From Bacteroidales bacterium (GTDB taxonomy: Bacteria > Bacteroidota > Bacteroidia > Bacteroidales > UBA932), in assembly GCA_015060205.1 (NCBI GenBank), contig SUYY01000028.1, positions 1 through 33,106 of the forward strand: a stretch of DNA of 33,106 nt, in the 5' to 3' direction. The translations under genes and the position numbers were made by a program. The notes below the pieces were generated by a model. That model searched no databases. It saw only the letters and a list, made by a program, of their open reading frames with translations, and had not been told where the DNA came from. Shown here in pieces: positions 1 through 7,793 of this stretch; within the stretch, counting starts at the first letter, position 1, and the number at the start of each line of letters is the position of its first letter.

Positions 1-1
1 T

Positions 2-220
2 ATATTGGGAGACTGGCCAGGTACCAAGTTGAATTGGGACAAGGAAGAAGGTGACTACTATGTCTATTATTACGACTTTGATTCCGGCAGGAGCGGCAAG
101 GAGTTGAACTATATCATCAACAAAGGCACCGGCGGAGACGGCAACCAGACTAAAGACCTGAAAGTCACTCTGAACGGAGCGGAAACCACTGTCCATATCG
201 AGACTTCTGACGTTAATTAA
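2..220 (+). CDS. C-terminal end of a starch-binding (CBM25/26-like) protein, partial
   Basis: Only the last 72 codons are in the window; the frame is open to the left edge, so the protein starts upstream. The visible part has a GDWPGTKL motif, an aromatic run (YYVYYYDF) and a NKGTGGDGNQTKDL stretch, the pattern seen in CBM25/26-type starch-binding modules at the C-terminus of alpha-amylases and starch-utilisation proteins of Bacteroidales. It ends at TAA (218-220) and is followed by a hairpin shared with the convergent malQ gene. Function inferred from the motif and from the neighbouring glucanotransferase: binding of starch or malto-oligosaccharide at the cell surface or in the periplasm. 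The catalytic part, if any, lies outside the window. Module identification is moderately sure; overall enzyme identity is unknown. Confidence 0.6.
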   Translation: MLGDWPGTKLNWDKEEGDYYVYYYDFDSGRSGKELNYIINKGTGGDGNQTKDLKVTLNGAETTVHIETSDVN

Positions 221-243
221 CAACGTCGTCTACGGTATACAAA

Positions 244-274
244 AAAGCGAGGTGATGGTCTGTCACCTCGCTTT
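244..274. terminator. bidirectional hairpin terminator between the CBM gene and malQ
   Basis: A perfect 12-bp inverted repeat, AAAGCGAGGTGA (244-255) and TCACCTCGCTTT (263-274), with a 7-nt loop. An A-run precedes it and T residues follow, so it can end transcription in both directions between the two convergent genes. Confidence 0.85.
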
Positions 275-289
275 ATATATATGTCAGTC

Positions 290-2698
290 CTATTTTCTGC
301 CGCAATCAGCAATCATCTGCGAGAGTGTGGCATTGAACTCTTCTGCAGCCTGGAGTTGCTCCACAGTAAGATGCATTCTGTAGCGCCAGTAATGACGTGA
401 GTTTGCAGGCACGTTGATACGCTCCTCGTTAGGGTTGCTTCTGCGAAGCGCTCCATCCATCGAGAGCCAGTCCTGAAGAGGAAGCACTGTGAGCATTGCC
501 GGAGACCAGAGATGCTGCTCGAGAATCTGACGGCAGATCCACGGTTCGCAGTAGAACGGCGTATCTCCCTGACCGCCAAGCATATTGTGATAGAAACTGT
601 CGGTCACCTGACGGTCTTCCTCCCACCATGCGCGGATAGGATTCATGTCATGGGTCGAAGTCGTGCAGACAGACAGGTAAGGATACCATGCCGGATTTGC
701 AAACTCCTGGGTAGGGTCCTTAGGCATACGCTGGATTTCGAGAGAGAGTATGCGGAGGTCAGACATCACCTGAGGTACAGTCGCAGGAATCATTCCGAGG
801 TCCTCACCGCATGCAAGCATTCCTGTTGAGTCCAGAAGAGCAGGAAGTTTCTGCATCGCCTTATCCTTCCAGAACTCATTGTTGCGGCGATAGAAGAAGT
901 CGTCGTAGAGTCTGTCGAAGGCCGCACGGCGATATGCGTCGAGCCACTGGTATGACTGGCTGCTCCGTGCGCCGATACGCGGATGATAATGTCCTGTCTT
1001 GCGAGGATCCTCAATGAACAGGCCATTGTCCCTTACATCGAAGCCCTGGCTTTCGAGTTCATGCGCAGGGAACGGAAGTGCAGGGTTGAAATATCCGTCC
1101 AGACCGCTCTTTGACCAGAGTGGAATCTCCCATATGCGGAAGAATCCGAGGATATGGTCGATACGGAATGCATCGAAATATTCCGACATCTTGGAAAGAC
1201 GTGCCTTCCACCATGCATATCCGTCTTCTGCCATCTTCTCCCAGTTGTATGTAGGGAATCCCCAGTTCTGTCCGTCAGCGGAGAATGCATCAGGTGGTGC
1301 TCCTGCCTGTGAATTCATATGGAAAAGTTCCGGATAAAGCCATGCATCCACGCTTGTTCTGCTGATTCCGATAGGAAGGTCTCCCTTGAACACCACGCCT
1401 TTTGAATGGGCATATGCGCATACCTCCGCAAGTTGCTTGTCAAGATGATACTGAACAAAGCACCAGAAGTCCACGTCCGCCTGATTTGCCGCGCAGAAGT
1501 CAGCGACCTTCTTCCTGCTGTATTTCGCATATCCCTTCCACTGCGAGAAATCAGGTGTACCGTTCTGGTCCCTGAGTACGCAAAATGCAGCGTAAGGGAT
1601 GAGCCATGACTGGTTCTTCTGCACGAATGCCTGATATCCTGCAGTTGCAGACAGTTTCTTGAATGTCTTTGCAAAAGCCTTCCTCAGGAGTGCGATCTTG
1701 GTGTTGTTGACCTTTTCGTAATCTATCTGCTCGAGCGCATTGAGTTCTGCCTGCAGGGCCTTGTATTCCTCATCAGCCTTTACGCCTGCTGCAGGGAGGT
1801 TGATATACTGCGGATGAAGTGCAAATGTCGAGTTAGGGTTATACGGATAGGAATCCTCCCATGTTCCGAACATTGTAGTATCGTTAATAGGGAGCAACTG
1901 AAGTATGCCCTGACCGGTAGAAGCAGCCCAATCCACCATCTTCTTCAGGTCAAAGAATTCTCCCACACCAAAGTCATCCTCTGTGCGGAGCGAGAACACA
2001 GGAATCGCAGTACCTGCACCCTTCCAGTTCCTACCGTTGAAATATGTCCGGATGTCAGCGACTACGGAAAGCGTTCCCTTCTGCGGAAGTTCCGCAAACC
2101 ATCTGTTTTCGCCTTCCTCCCAAGCGAGAGGAGCAAGCGTCTTCTTGTCAGCAATGATTATCTTGTATGCAAACGGCTCAGTAACATTCAGCGGGAGAGT
2201 CCAGAGGGGATACTGCGATCCGTCGAAAGGAATCACCTTTGCCCATGCGCCCAGTTCCTCCGAACCTGCTGCAAGAGCGAGCACCTCGTTCGGACGTACA
2301 TTTGCCGCAGATACCTGAAGCAGGACATTGGCCTCTGCAGATGTCTTCTTTGCCTTAGCCTCTCCGGCGTTTCTACCGAATATAGCCTTGGTGAATGCTG
2401 TCGAATAGAACGGTGCATCAGCAGGACGGTCGTTCCACCTGTCCTTGATCTCCACTACCTTCGGAGCGGTTCCTTCAGGAAGCACAAGGAGATGCTTCTT
2501 CCACTCGGAACGCACTGTCTGGCCGTCACGGACCACCTCATAAGAATATTCCGTCTCCTTTTTAAGTGTTATTCTTGCTATCTCAGCCGTCCAAAGACCG
2601 CCTTCGCAGTATGAAAGAGGATAGCGCTTGCCGCCTATGCACAGAGCGATCTCCTCACCCCATGATGTACGGTACTCGATACTTACAATCAGTTTCAT
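290..2698 (-). CDS. malQ: 4-alpha-glucanotransferase (amylomaltase), GH77 with N-terminal CBM20 pair
   Basis: Cytoplasmic disproportionating enzyme that transfers alpha-1,4-glucan segments between malto-oligosaccharides and releases glucose. 802 aa. Residues 1-90 and about 120-210 look like two CBM20 starch-binding domains, the layout of Bacteroidota MalQ; the GH77 barrel follows from about 220. Catalytic landmarks are visible: FRIDH (nucleophile Asp 514), CGEDLG (acid/base Glu 632) and STHD (Asp 684, transition-state stabiliser). The ATG at 2698 begins directly with the first CBM20 strand, so the start is well placed. A TATATTTG box lies at 2771-2778 on the minus strand. It sits tail to tail with a starch-binding protein gene, which fits a starch/maltodextrin role. 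Identification is secure. Confidence 0.95.
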   Translation of the reverse strand: MKLIVSIEYRTSWGEEIALCIGGKRYPLSYCEGGLWTAEIARITLKKETEYSYEVVRDGQTVRSEWKKHLLVLPEGTAPKVVEIKDRWNDRPADAPFYSTAFTKAIFGRNAGEAKAKKTSAEANVLLQVSAANVRPNEVLALAAGSEELGAWAKVIPFDGSQYPLWTLPLNVTEPFAYKIIIADKKTLAPLAWEEGENRWFAELPQKGTLSVVADIRTYFNGRNWKGAGTAIPVFSLRTEDDFGVGEFFDLKKMVDWAASTGQGILQLLPINDTTMFGTWEDSYPYNPNSTFALHPQYINLPAAGVKADEEYKALQAELNALEQIDYEKVNNTKIALLRKAFAKTFKKLSATAGYQAFVQKNQSWLIPYAAFCVLRDQNGTPDFSQWKGYAKYSRKKVADFCAANQADVDFWCFVQYHLDKQLAEVCAYAHSKGVVFKGDLPIGISRTSVDAWLYPELFHMNSQAGAPPDAFSADGQNWGFPTYNWEKMAEDGYAWWKARLSKMSEYFDAFRIDHILGFFRIWEIPLWSKSGLDGYFNPALPFPAHELESQGFDVRDNGLFIEDPRKTGHYHPRIGARSSQSYQWLDAYRRAAFDRLYDDFFYRRNNEFWKDKAMQKLPALLDSTGMLACGEDLGMIPATVPQVMSDLRILSLEIQRMPKDPTQEFANPAWYPYLSVCTTSTHDMNPIRAWWEEDRQVTDSFYHNMLGGQGDTPFYCEPWICRQILEQHLWSPAMLTVLPLQDWLSMDGALRRSNPNEERINVPANSRHYWRYRMHLTVEQLQAAEEFNATLSQMIADCGRK

Positions 2699-2770
2699 AT
2701 TTGTTGTGGTTTGTTATTTCATGCTTCACCGTAGCCGGAAATGCATACGAGTCCATCGCCGGCAATCAGA

Positions 2771-2778
2771 CAAATATA
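2771..2778 (-). promoter_or_regulatory. -7 box of the malQ promoter
   Basis: Minus strand reads TATATTTG, a match to the Bacteroidota -7 consensus TAnnTTTG, 72 nt ahead of the malQ start. No clear TTTG -33 element at the usual 19-21 nt spacing, so this is a tentative call. Confidence 0.45.
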
Positions 2779-2851
2779 TGAAAGTAAGCGGAACATCCGC
2801 CGTGAATGACGGAATTTCACGACGAACTGACGGTTTTCCCCGACGAATGAA

Positions 2852-4240
2852 CTATCTCTTGAGTCTGTTCCAGTTCAGCACAGGGAGAAGGAAGGAGACA
2901 AGCACCGCTGAAAGCCAGAATATTGCGACAGGGACAAAGTCATATTCGGTCACGGTGGTGGACACTCCGTCGACGATTGTCACGGTTTCGGTAGCGAATC
3001 TGTCTATGAGCAGTCCGCTGACGATGTTCTGGATACCGATGGTCATATAACTTGATATTCCGACGATGCCCAATGCCGCACCAGTCGCCTTACGAGGCAC
3101 TATATCGATAGCCATAAGACCGCTCACTATGCAGTACAGCACTCCCACGGCAAGGCTGAACACCGACACGAATGCAGCCATCACCCATTTGTTGCCGTCC
3201 ACAAGGAGAAAGAGTCCGAGGGTCAGAAGGCTTATGATTCCGGATATAAGAGCAGGCTTCACCCTGTCACCCTTGAACACCACATCCGAAAGCCATCCTG
3301 CACCTACAGTACCTGCAATGGCGAATATCGCTGAAAATCCTATTATCCAACTTGCCGATTCCAGAGAATATCCCCTCGCCCCCTGAAGATACAGGACGCC
3401 CCATTCCATTATACCGTATTTGGTAAGGTTTATAAAGGCGCAAGAGACGGCGATAATCCATATTGCCGGATGGCGCAGTACAAATTTCTGGATTTCCCTG
3501 GTGGGTTTGCGGTCGACCGGCTTTATCTCCTCGCCGGATATCTCCTGAATGGAAGGAAGGCCCTTGCTCTGAGGTGTATCCGAAACCGTCAGAAGTATTA
3601 TTGCGACGCCGACAAAGCCACCGAGAGCCGAGACCATGAATCCGTATTCCCAACCGAAGGCCGCCACCACGGAACCGGTCAGAATCATCGAAAGAGCCTC
3701 ACCGATATATGGGGTCGAGCAGAATATGCTGTAATATGTTCCCCTCCTGCTCTGAGGAAACCATCTGGACAGGCTCACTATTCCCGAAGGTGAACCCATC
3801 GAAAGGACCCAGCCGTTCAGTCCCCACAGAAAGACAAATATCAGATATACAGAATATTGAGGAAAAGCGGAATATCCGCCTCCGAGTCCGACAAGACCCA
3901 TAAGAAGATTTATCACGGACGATATGGCAAGACCGGTGGCCATATACCTGCGGACATTGCAGTAATCCGCAACAAACCCGTTGATGAACTTTCCTATGGC
4001 ATATATGAAATAGAATGCCGATGCAATGACTCCAAGTTCGGCAGCAGAAAAGAAGCCCTCATCGATAAGCGGTTTCTTGACCACACCCATGCTCAGACGG
4101 CACAGATAGAACAGGCTGTATGCCGCGGTCGCGCCCCAGAAAGTCCTGTTGCGCAAAGTCCTGTAAGTCTTCCCTATCCGTTCATCCTCCACCTTCTGTG
4201 CAGAGGCTTTGCTTATCCTATAGAAATTATAAAGTCCCAT
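2852..4240 (-). CDS. MFS transporter of the organophosphate:phosphate antiporter (OPA) family
   Basis: Integral inner-membrane protein of about 462 aa with 12 predicted membrane segments. The early segment FWGATAAYSLFYLCRLSMG and the loop GKFINGFVADYCNVRR (MFS signature between TM2 and TM3) resemble GlpT/UhpT/UhpC-type carriers, which swap phosphate for glycerol-3-phosphate or hexose-phosphate. The substrate cannot be read from sequence. I chose the ATG at 4240 (MGLYNFY) rather than the in-frame ATG at 4270, because a promoter box (TACCTTTG, 4259-4266 minus) lies between them and would place the upstream ATG outside the transcript. malQ lies downstream on the same strand but 150 bp away with its own promoter box, so co-transcription is uncertain. 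Confidence 0.85.
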   Translation of the reverse strand: MGLYNFYRISKASAQKVEDERIGKTYRTLRNRTFWGATAAYSLFYLCRLSMGVVKKPLIDEGFFSAAELGVIASAFYFIYAIGKFINGFVADYCNVRRYMATGLAISSVINLLMGLVGLGGGYSAFPQYSVYLIFVFLWGLNGWVLSMGSPSGIVSLSRWFPQSRRGTYYSIFCSTPYIGEALSMILTGSVVAAFGWEYGFMVSALGGFVGVAIILLTVSDTPQSKGLPSIQEISGEEIKPVDRKPTREIQKFVLRHPAIWIIAVSCAFINLTKYGIMEWGVLYLQGARGYSLESASWIIGFSAIFAIAGTVGAGWLSDVVFKGDRVKPALISGIISLLTLGLFLLVDGNKWVMAAFVSVFSLAVGVLYCIVSGLMAIDIVPRKATGAALGIVGISSYMTIGIQNIVSGLLIDRFATETVTIVDGVSTTVTEYDFVPVAIFWLSAVLVSFLLPVLNWNRLKR

Positions 4241-4258
4241 CGTCGATTTTTCGCACGA

Positions 4259-4266
4259 CAAAGGTA
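4259..4266 (-). promoter_or_regulatory. -7 box of the OPA transporter promoter
   Basis: Minus strand TACCTTTG fits TAnnTTTG and lies 18 nt before the chosen start codon at 4240. No convincing -33 element. Confidence 0.5.
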
Positions 4267-4289
4267 ACATTTTTCCGGTTATATCCGCT

Positions 4290-4470
4290 CAGATCCTCAC
4301 GACAACACTCACTGTCATTGCGGACAGCACCTTTACCCTCATTACGATGAGCACCCTCACTGTCATTGCGGCCGTCTGTTCTCTGTCATTGCGAGGCTTA
4401 GTAGAAGCCGTGGCAATCTCCTCACGACAACACTCACTGTCACTGCGGTCGTCGGATTTCTAGAGATGAC
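4290..4470. repeat. cluster of degenerate GTCATTGCG repeats
   Basis: At least four copies of an ACTGTCATTGCG-type word occur in about 180 bp, spaced by short variable stretches. One complete palindromic unit sits at 4388-4417: ATTGC, GA, GGCTT at left and AAGCC, GTG, GCAAT at right. The same family occurs at 5035-5150, 6400-6580 and 9190-9370. No coding potential. Confidence 0.7.
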
Positions 4471-4479
4471 AAGGCGAGT

Positions 4480-4736
4480 CAAGTGTGCCTTTGTGTCGTT
4501 TTATAGCCCAAAACTGTCACACCGGTAAGGATATTCGCTTTAAAAACAGTATTGGATGGCATGTGTACGGGTTTCTGACATAGAAATGCCACACCGGTCT
4601 TTATCAGGTCCGATTGTGATAGAGCAACAGTCAAGCGCGAGGACGGCCTTCAGGTCGAGCCGCCCGGAGCGCTTGCACTGTAGTTGCCGGAGGGAGCATA
4701 TTCCGGCAACGGTGCTCTTGATGACATTTTCCCAGG
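4480..4736. other. non-coding intergenic DNA with scattered hairpins
   Basis: No supported gene; a 63-codon frame at 4556-4747 has no recognisable features. It contains two copies of CACACCGGT (4518-4526 and 4590-4598) and a 9-bp hairpin, GTTGCCGGA (4683-4691) with TCCGGCAAC (4702-4710). Confidence 0.5.
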
Positions 4737-4827
4737 AGTACCTGTAACGATTTTACAATGAAAACGTTACAGGTACTATTCAATTCGAGGGTATCTGTAA
4801 CGGTTTCTCGGTAAAAGCGTTGCAGGT
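4737..4827 (+). repeat. tandem pair of related hairpins, family A
   Basis: Unit 1 is a perfect 13-bp inverted repeat, AGTACCTGTAACG (4737-4749) and CGTTACAGGTACT (4765-4777). Unit 2 (4793-4827) aligns with 4740-4774 over 35 nt at 26 identities. Its stem, ATCTGTAACG with CGTTGCAGGT, pairs fully in plus-strand RNA through two U-G wobbles. Loops differ more than stems. Function unknown. Confidence 0.7.
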
Positions 4828-4840
4828 GGAACAGTATGTA

Positions 4841-4952
4841 TCACGACACACGAGTTTTGCCTTATACTCTTGCGTCATGGCAAGGATTCCGGAGAATGGC
4901 TCCGATTTCCGTCACGACGCACGAGTTTAGCATGAAAGTCTTGCGTCGTGAC
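4841..4952 (-). repeat. tandem pair of related hairpins, family B
   Basis: Two 40-nt units (4841-4880 and 4912-4951) share 32 identities. The second has a perfect 11-bp stem, GTCACGACGCA (4911-4921) with TGCGTCGTGAC (4942-4952). The first carries two changes that are C-A mismatches in plus-strand RNA but G-U wobbles in minus-strand RNA. Unrelated in sequence to family A just upstream. Confidence 0.65.
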
Positions 4953-5034
4953 AGAAGCCAACAACTGAAAAGTGTCCACTGACATTGCGAGATATCTACG
5001 ATTCCTCACTCCATCGTGAACAGCAGTCTTCCCC

Positions 5035-5150
5035 CTGTCATTGCGAGGAGCACCTTCACTGTCATTGCGAGGCTTCATCGAAGCCGTGGCAATCTGATCA
5101 CTCTGAACTGGAGATTGCCACGTCGCTATCGCTCCTCGCAATGACAGAGT
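5035..5150. repeat. GTCATTGCGAGG palindromic repeats upstream of the Rpn gene
   Basis: Two palindromic units of the interspersed family: ATTGCGAGGCTTC...GAAGCCGTGGCAAT (5064-5093) and ATTGCCACG...CCTCGCAAT (5114-5142), with a half-unit ahead of them. Same words as 4388-4417 and 9199-9282. Confidence 0.75.
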
Positions 5151-5190
5151 ACAGAATAGTCTCCTTTCCACAATGAAAAACAGACCGACT

Positions 5191-5213
5191 TCAAAAAAAA
5201 TCGATTTTTTTGA
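5191..5213. repeat. AT-rich palindrome ahead of the Rpn gene
   Basis: A near-perfect palindrome: TCA8 on the left, TCGA in the centre, T7GA on the right. A second imperfect arrangement follows: CGAAAAATC near 5225 and GATTTTTCG near 5258. It could be a terminator-like hairpin or a protein binding site. It lies within an in-frame N-terminal extension of the Rpn reading frame that I regard as non-coding. Confidence 0.5.
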
Positions 5214-5320
5214 AAAATCATTCTCGAAAAATCACTGTCTGAATGTACTCGGACAACGATTTTTCGATTTATCCGTTTACAATTTTTTTACGCGGATAAG
5301 TCTTCGGAACTTTGCGGGAC

Positions 5321-5328
5321 TAATTTTG
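5321..5328 (+). promoter_or_regulatory. possible -7 box of the Rpn gene
   Basis: TAATTTTG matches TAnnTTTG but ends only 6 nt before the ATG at 5335, which would give a nearly leaderless mRNA. Tentative. Confidence 0.35.
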
Positions 5329-5334
5329 AATGAT

Positions 5335-6297
5335 ATGAGCAAAAAGCAGATTACAGAGGCGAATGAGGAGAAGATCTTTGCGGAACTTCTCTGCGATTTC
5401 ATGTTCAAGAGAATGTTCGGCAGCGAGGAGAACAAGGATGTACTCATCAGGTTCCTGAACCTGATCCTTCAGGATGTGGAGATTGAACATGTTGACTTTA
5501 TTCCGAACGAAAACCTCGGACTGACCGAGGACGACAGAAAGGCAATCTTTGATATTTCATGCACATGTTCCGACGGCAGGACACTAATCATCGAGATGCA
5601 GAAGGGATATCAGAAGCATTTCAGGGAAAGGGCTGTCTTCTACACCAGTTACCCTATCAATAGTCAGGGGCGATCCGCGAGAGATGAGTACATCAAGGAG
5701 CATCAATGCGAGGAGGACGGCGAGAGTTTCAGATGGGACTACAACCTCAAACCCATCATTGTGGTGGCCCTGCTGAACTTCAAGTTTGACCATGGGAGCA
5801 ACTGGCCTGATGACCGCTTCCATTCGTCATATCGGCTCAGGGAAGACTGTACGGGCGAAGTGATGACCGAGGTCGTCAGATATGTATTCCTCGAACTGGG
5901 TAGGTTCAAGAAGAAAATCGAGGAACTCGAGAGCAGTTTCGACAAATGGCTCTATCTACTGAAGAACATGCACAAGTTGAAGAAAATTCCCGAAGAATTT
6001 GACACACCCGAGTTCCGCCGCTTGTTTATCTTGGCGAAAATAGGTAACTTCACCGCCGAGGAAATGAAACAATACATAAATTCCCTGACGAACATGAGCG
6101 ATTACTACAACATAATAGAAAGCACAGCGGAACTGGCGGAGAAGAAAGGAAGGGAAGAAGGAAGAGCAGAAGGTCTGGAAAAAGGGCGGGAAGAAGCGAA
6201 ACTGGAAGATGCCAGAAGACTCAAGGAACTGGGCGTCGGGGTGGATATCATCTCGCAGGCTACGGGTCTGTCGCAGGAGACTATCGAGAGTCTGTAA
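5335..6297 (+). CDS. Rpn-family PD-(D/E)XK nuclease / putative transposase
   Basis: 320 aa from the ATG at 5335 (MSKKQITEANEEKIFAELL). The frame is open up to 5173, but that extension runs through AT-palindromic DNA and lacks family character. Residues 1-130 carry the PDDEXK_2 / Rpn hallmark: opening helix FMFKRMFGSEENKDVLIRFL, then IFD73, then IIE87-M-Q89, giving a D...ExQ active site. The C-terminal third is helical and ends in a charged repeat (KKGREEGRAEGLEKGREEAK) plus a short helix-turn segment. Rpn proteins of Enterobacteria are toxic DNA endonucleases that promote RecA-independent recombination and act in phage defence; the role here is inferred. Palindromic repeat clusters lie on both sides, and a strong terminator follows. 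Confidence 0.85.
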   Translation: MSKKQITEANEEKIFAELLCDFMFKRMFGSEENKDVLIRFLNLILQDVEIEHVDFIPNENLGLTEDDRKAIFDISCTCSDGRTLIIEMQKGYQKHFRERAVFYTSYPINSQGRSARDEYIKEHQCEEDGESFRWDYNLKPIIVVALLNFKFDHGSNWPDDRFHSSYRLREDCTGEVMTEVVRYVFLELGRFKKKIEELESSFDKWLYLLKNMHKLKKIPEEFDTPEFRRLFILAKIGNFTAEEMKQYINSLTNMSDYYNIIESTAELAEKKGREEGRAEGLEKGREEAKLEDARRLKELGVGVDIISQATGLSQETIESL

Positions 6298-6322
6298 AGT
6301 TCGGAATAGCGTAGAAATTTCA

Positions 6323-6359
6323 AACCGTATCCTGATTTCATGGCAATCAGGATACGGTT
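6323..6359 (+). terminator. Rpn gene terminator
   Basis: Perfect 14-bp stem, AACCGTATCCTGAT (6323-6336) and ATCAGGATACGGTT (6346-6359), 9-nt loop, followed by CTTTTATATT. Lies 25 nt after the stop codon. Confidence 0.9.
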
Positions 6360-6403
6360 CTTTTATATTACTCTTCATTTCCTGTATCCAAACAGCACAT
6401 CAG

Positions 6404-6577
6404 ATCCTCACGGCTTCAACGAAGCCTCAGGATGACAGCAAGCAGATTAGTGTATCTTTCACGCAATGACTGTGAACAAACGACCGCTTCTCGCAATGAC
6501 TGTGAACGGATGAATGCTTCTCGCAATGACAGAGAACGGACGACCGCTCCTCAGGATTACAGAAAAATGCGACACAT
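6404..6577. repeat. palindromic repeat followed by a 30-bp tandem repeat
   Basis: 6404-6433 is an imperfect palindrome, ATCCTCACGGCTTC with GAAGCCTCAGGAT. A 30-bp tandem array follows, with units at 6458-6487, 6488-6517 and 6518-6547 and a decayed unit at 6548-6577. The core TTCTCGCAATGACTGTGAAC is related to the interspersed GCAATGAC family. There are no spacers, so it is not a CRISPR. Apart from this, 6298-6676 holds only the Rpn terminator and the next promoter. Confidence 0.75.
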
Positions 6578-6646
6578 CAGGTAGACATGTATGACATGAG
6601 CCTCATTTAATTACAAAAAAAACAGACTAACGTTTATATTTTTATG

Positions 6647-6654
6647 TAATTTTG
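6647..6654 (+). promoter_or_regulatory. -7 box of the SGNH hydrolase promoter
   Basis: TAATTTTG, 22 nt before the ATG at 6677. AT-rich upstream flank; no clear -33 TTTG. Confidence 0.5.
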
Positions 6655-6676
6655 TCTGACAATAACCATCAACAAT

Positions 6677-7762
6677 ATGAAAAAGACACTGATTCTTCTG
6701 ACACTGGCTGTTCTGGCGGTGAACCTTGGCGCACAGAACCCCAAGTACACATTCACAGAGGCCTCTGAACTGAATCTCATCGGAAAGATTCTCGAGGACA
6801 CTCCTAATCCTTACCATAGGGTGGATACAGTTAAATATAAAGGTTTCACACAGAAAGAGAACCTGCAGGTAAGATGCGGAGCGGGACTTGCTGTGCTGTT
6901 CAAGACCGACTCCAGATCCATTGCACTGAAACCGGAATACGGCTACATCAGGCACTCTCCGAACACAATGGGACTGGCCGACAGGGGATTTGACCTGTAC
7001 ATAAAGAAAGACGGAAGATGGCTTTATGCCGAATCCGCAGCACCGTCCGACAAAAATCCGGGCAAGCAGTTGGTGATAATCAAGGATATGCCTGAGGGAG
7101 TCAAGGAGTGCATGCTTTACCTGCCTATCTACAGCGAACTGTACTCACTGGGAATCGGTGTGGAAAAAGGCTCGTCACTCGAATCTCTCGAATCACCTTT
7201 CAGACACAGGATCGGAATTTTCGGCTCGAGTTACACTCACGGCATCAGCACAAGCCGCGCGGGTATGAGTTATCCGATGCAACTCATGAGATGGACCGGC
7301 CTGCAGTTCCTGAGTCTCGGATGCAGCGGCAACTGCAAGATGCAGCCTTATTTCGGAGAGGTTCTCTGCGATGCGGATGTAGATGCACTCGTCTTCGATG
7401 CGTTCTCGAATCCTGATGCAAAGATGATCGAGGAGAGACTTTTCCCGTTCATCGAGCAGATCCAGAAGGCTCACCCTGACATTCCTCTTATCTTCCAACA
7501 GACCATCCGCCGCGAAACCACCAATTTCTGCATTTCAGCGAGAAAGAAGGAAGTTGCCAAGAAGGAGACAGCAGCCAGACTTATGAAGGAAGCATGCAAG
7601 AAATATAAGAATGTATATTTCATAGACTGCACCGACGCTGCTGACGAACGTCAGGACACATCCGTGGACGGAACCCATCCTGGAGACTACGGATACGGAC
7701 TGTGGGCTGAATCCATCAGGAAGCCCCTCCTGAAGATCCTGAAGAAACACGGAATCAGATAA
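6677..7762 (+). CDS. secreted SGNH/GDSL-type esterase with N-terminal GxDLY domain
   Basis: 361 aa. An N-terminal signal peptide (MKKTLILLTLAVLAVNLGAQ) sends it to the periplasm or beyond. Residues about 21-165 form a beta-rich N-terminal domain with the GFDLY motif (104-108) that names the GxDLY family usually fused to this hydrolase type. The catalytic domain follows: block I GSSYTHG at 183-189 (Ser 185 likely nucleophile, the usual GDS Asp replaced by Ser) and block V DGTHPGDYG at 331-339 (Asp 331, His 334). Such enzymes remove acyl groups, often acetyl, from glycans; the substrate here is unknown. It stands alone with its own promoter, convergent with the MATE gene 31 bp away. Confidence 0.85.
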   Translation: MKKTLILLTLAVLAVNLGAQNPKYTFTEASELNLIGKILEDTPNPYHRVDTVKYKGFTQKENLQVRCGAGLAVLFKTDSRSIALKPEYGYIRHSPNTMGLADRGFDLYIKKDGRWLYAESAAPSDKNPGKQLVIIKDMPEGVKECMLYLPIYSELYSLGIGVEKGSSLESLESPFRHRIGIFGSSYTHGISTSRAGMSYPMQLMRWTGLQFLSLGCSGNCKMQPYFGEVLCDADVDALVFDAFSNPDAKMIEERLFPFIEQIQKAHPDIPLIFQQTIRRETTNFCISARKKEVAKKETAARLMKEACKKYKNVYFIDCTDAADERQDTSVDGTHPGDYGYGLWAESIRKPLLKILKKHGIR

Positions 7763-7793
7763 CCTGGCCGAGTATCACTGCAGGCCATCTGCC

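Noticed and set aside
1814..2614. 266-codon open frame antisense to malQ
   Set aside because: Shadow of a strongly supported gene; no family features, no promoter, cysteine- and arginine-rich as out-of-frame translations are.
4556..4747. 63-codon open frame in the repeat-rich gap
   Set aside because: No domain or signal peptide, overlaps two hairpins, and ends inside the family A repeat.
6458..6577. Possible CRISPR array
   Set aside because: The 30-bp units abut with no unique spacers, and no cas genes are present.
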